Shown here one piece after another: positions 58,449 to 59,162 of a DNA stretch of 59,162 nucleotides. The notes under the pieces were generated by a model. It was given only the letters and a program-made list of their open reading frames with translations, did no database searches and was not told where the DNA came from. The stretch covers positions 1 to 59,162 of the forward strand of contig CAJWEW010000008.1 of the NCBI GenBank assembly GCA_913030915.1, written 5' to 3'. Positions within the stretch are counted from its first letter, which is position 1; each line of letters begins with the position of its first letter. The position numbers and the translations under genes are program-made. Origin of the DNA: an uncultured Rhodobiaceae bacterium (GTDB lineage Bacteria > Pseudomonadota > Alphaproteobacteria > Rhizobiales > TMED25).

Positions 58449-59069
58449 ATGCCCAAAGAAAAACCTGTAAACCTGAATGATGAAGAAATTCAAAGTCTTC
58501 TCAATAGAAATTTCAAAAAATCAATTATACATATCGAATATGACCGTGATTTTTCGGTATCTATAGAGCCTGAAATTACACAAGATTTTATAAGATTTTT
58601 AAAAGAGTCACGCGATTTACAATACACCACTTTTATAGATATTTGTGGAGTTGATTACCCGAATAGACCTGATAGATTTGATGTCGTATATCATCTTTTA
58701 TCAATGACAAAAAATAAAAGAATAAGAGTAAAGATTTCAACTGGTGAAAGCCAATCAGTGCCATCTATTGTGAACATATTCCCAGCTGCAGAATGGTACG
58801 AAAGGGAGGCTTATGATTTATATGGAATAAACTTCTCCAATCACCCTGACATGAGACGGATGCTAACGGACTACAACTTTCAGGGGTTTCCACTTAGAAA
58901 AGATTTTCCGCTCACTGGTTATACTCAAGTTAGATATGATGACACGCAAAAAAGAGTAATTCAAGAAGCAGTTGAACTTGGGCAGGAATTTAGAGATTTT
59001 GATTTTGAGAGTCCATGGTTAGGGCATATTTCAGATCAAGATAATAATGAGGTTAGTGAAGATGACTAA
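58449..59069 (+). CDS. nuoC: NADH-quinone oxidoreductase subunit C
   Basis: 206 residues, peripheral-arm subunit of complex I. Conserved segments are [67 protein letters not shown] and the late [13 protein letters not shown]. Its last codons overlap nuoD by 8 bases. Confidence 0.97.
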   Translation: MPKEKPVNLNDEEIQSLLNRNFKKSIIHIEYDRDFSVSIEPEITQDFIRFLKESRDLQYTTFIDICGVDYPNRPDRFDVVYHLLSMTKNKRIRVKISTGESQSVPSIVNIFPAAEWYEREAYDLYGINFSNHPDMRRMLTDYNFQGFPLRKDFPLTGYTQVRYDDTQKRVIQEAVELGQEFRDFDFESPWLGHISDQDNNEVSEDD

Positions 59070-59162
59070 CGTAAGAAAAGATAATACATTCACAATAAAT
59101 TTTGGCCCTCAGCATCCTGCAGCTCATGGAGTCTTGAGGTTGGTACTCGAGCTTGATGGTGA
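59062..59162 (+). CDS. nuoD: NADH-quinone oxidoreductase subunit D, N-terminal start (cut by window end)
   Basis: The first 33 codons of NuoD, the 49-kDa-type subunit that forms the quinone pocket with Nuo[22 protein letters not shown] is diagnostic. ATG 59062 overlaps the nuoC stop (ATGACTAA), with GAGGT about 10 bases ahead. Confidence 0.95.
   Translation, partial: MTNVRKDNTFTINFGPQHPAAHGVLRLVLELDG

Overview
The window is a dense, AT-rich stretch of chromosome whose gene content and gene order point to a free-living, small-genome alphaproteobacterium, probably of a marine lineage; the exact clade cannot be fixed from the sequence alone. The evidence is the accB-accC / DUF2155 / NDUFA12 / MlaD neighbourhood, the M48 peptidase-rne-mrcA-prfB run, the full suf cluster, and the order tig-clpP-clpX-lon-hupB-tRNA-Val-tRNA-Asp-nuo. 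All of these are alphaproteobacterial arrangements. Spacing is very tight, with many 1-8 base overlaps and several convergent pairs that have no terminator between them. I see no insertion sequence, prophage or CRISPR array.

Layout. 1-4673: the 3' end of aspS, a DHFR-like gene, and the cobalamin-dependent ribonucleotide reductase nrdJ. 4993-8550: a complex I accessory subunit (NDUFA12-like), MlaD, a DUF2155 protein, then accC-accB-aroQ on the opposite strand. 8602-15678: M48 peptidase, RNase E/G, a class A PBP whose transpeptidase half has lost its catalytic motifs, prfB with its programmed +1 frameshift, and bcp. 15831-22290: a large AsmA/YhdP-like envelope protein, tyrS, anmK and an alpha/beta hydrolase. 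22520-29223: a seven-gene Fe-S cluster assembly operon (cysteine desulfurase, sufB, C, D, S, SufT-like, SufA-like).

29224-36283 is a complete phosphate regulon on the minus strand (phoR, pstS, pstC, pstA, pstB, phoU, phoB), with a three-unit Pho box ahead of pstS and a hairpin between pstS and pstC. parE follows. 38342-40213 is a glnB-glnA operon with a near-perfect sigma-54 promoter and a strong terminator. 40425-47267 holds tRNA-Leu, tig, clpP, clpX, lon, hupB, tRNA-Val and tRNA-Asp.

47343-57427 separates tRNA-Asp from the nuo operon and is the most accessory part of the window. It holds a PD-(D/E)XK nuclease with an unusual 2+2 cysteine layout, an unknown exported protein, a VTT-family membrane protein, an ABC-2 exporter, and a succinate-semialdehyde dehydrogenase. 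It then has a sulfur/thiol cluster: periplasmic double rhodanese, YeeE/YedE transporter, an unlisted 50-residue membrane protein ending in CAPCGAPC, and a DsbA-like protein. A Sel1-type protein and a glutathione S-transferase close it. The window ends in nuoA, nuoB, nuoC and the first codons of nuoD.

The points most worth a second look are the pseudo-transpeptidase PBP, the sulfur/thiol cluster with its small Cys-rich protein, the soluble PhoR, and the Cys-rich nuclease.
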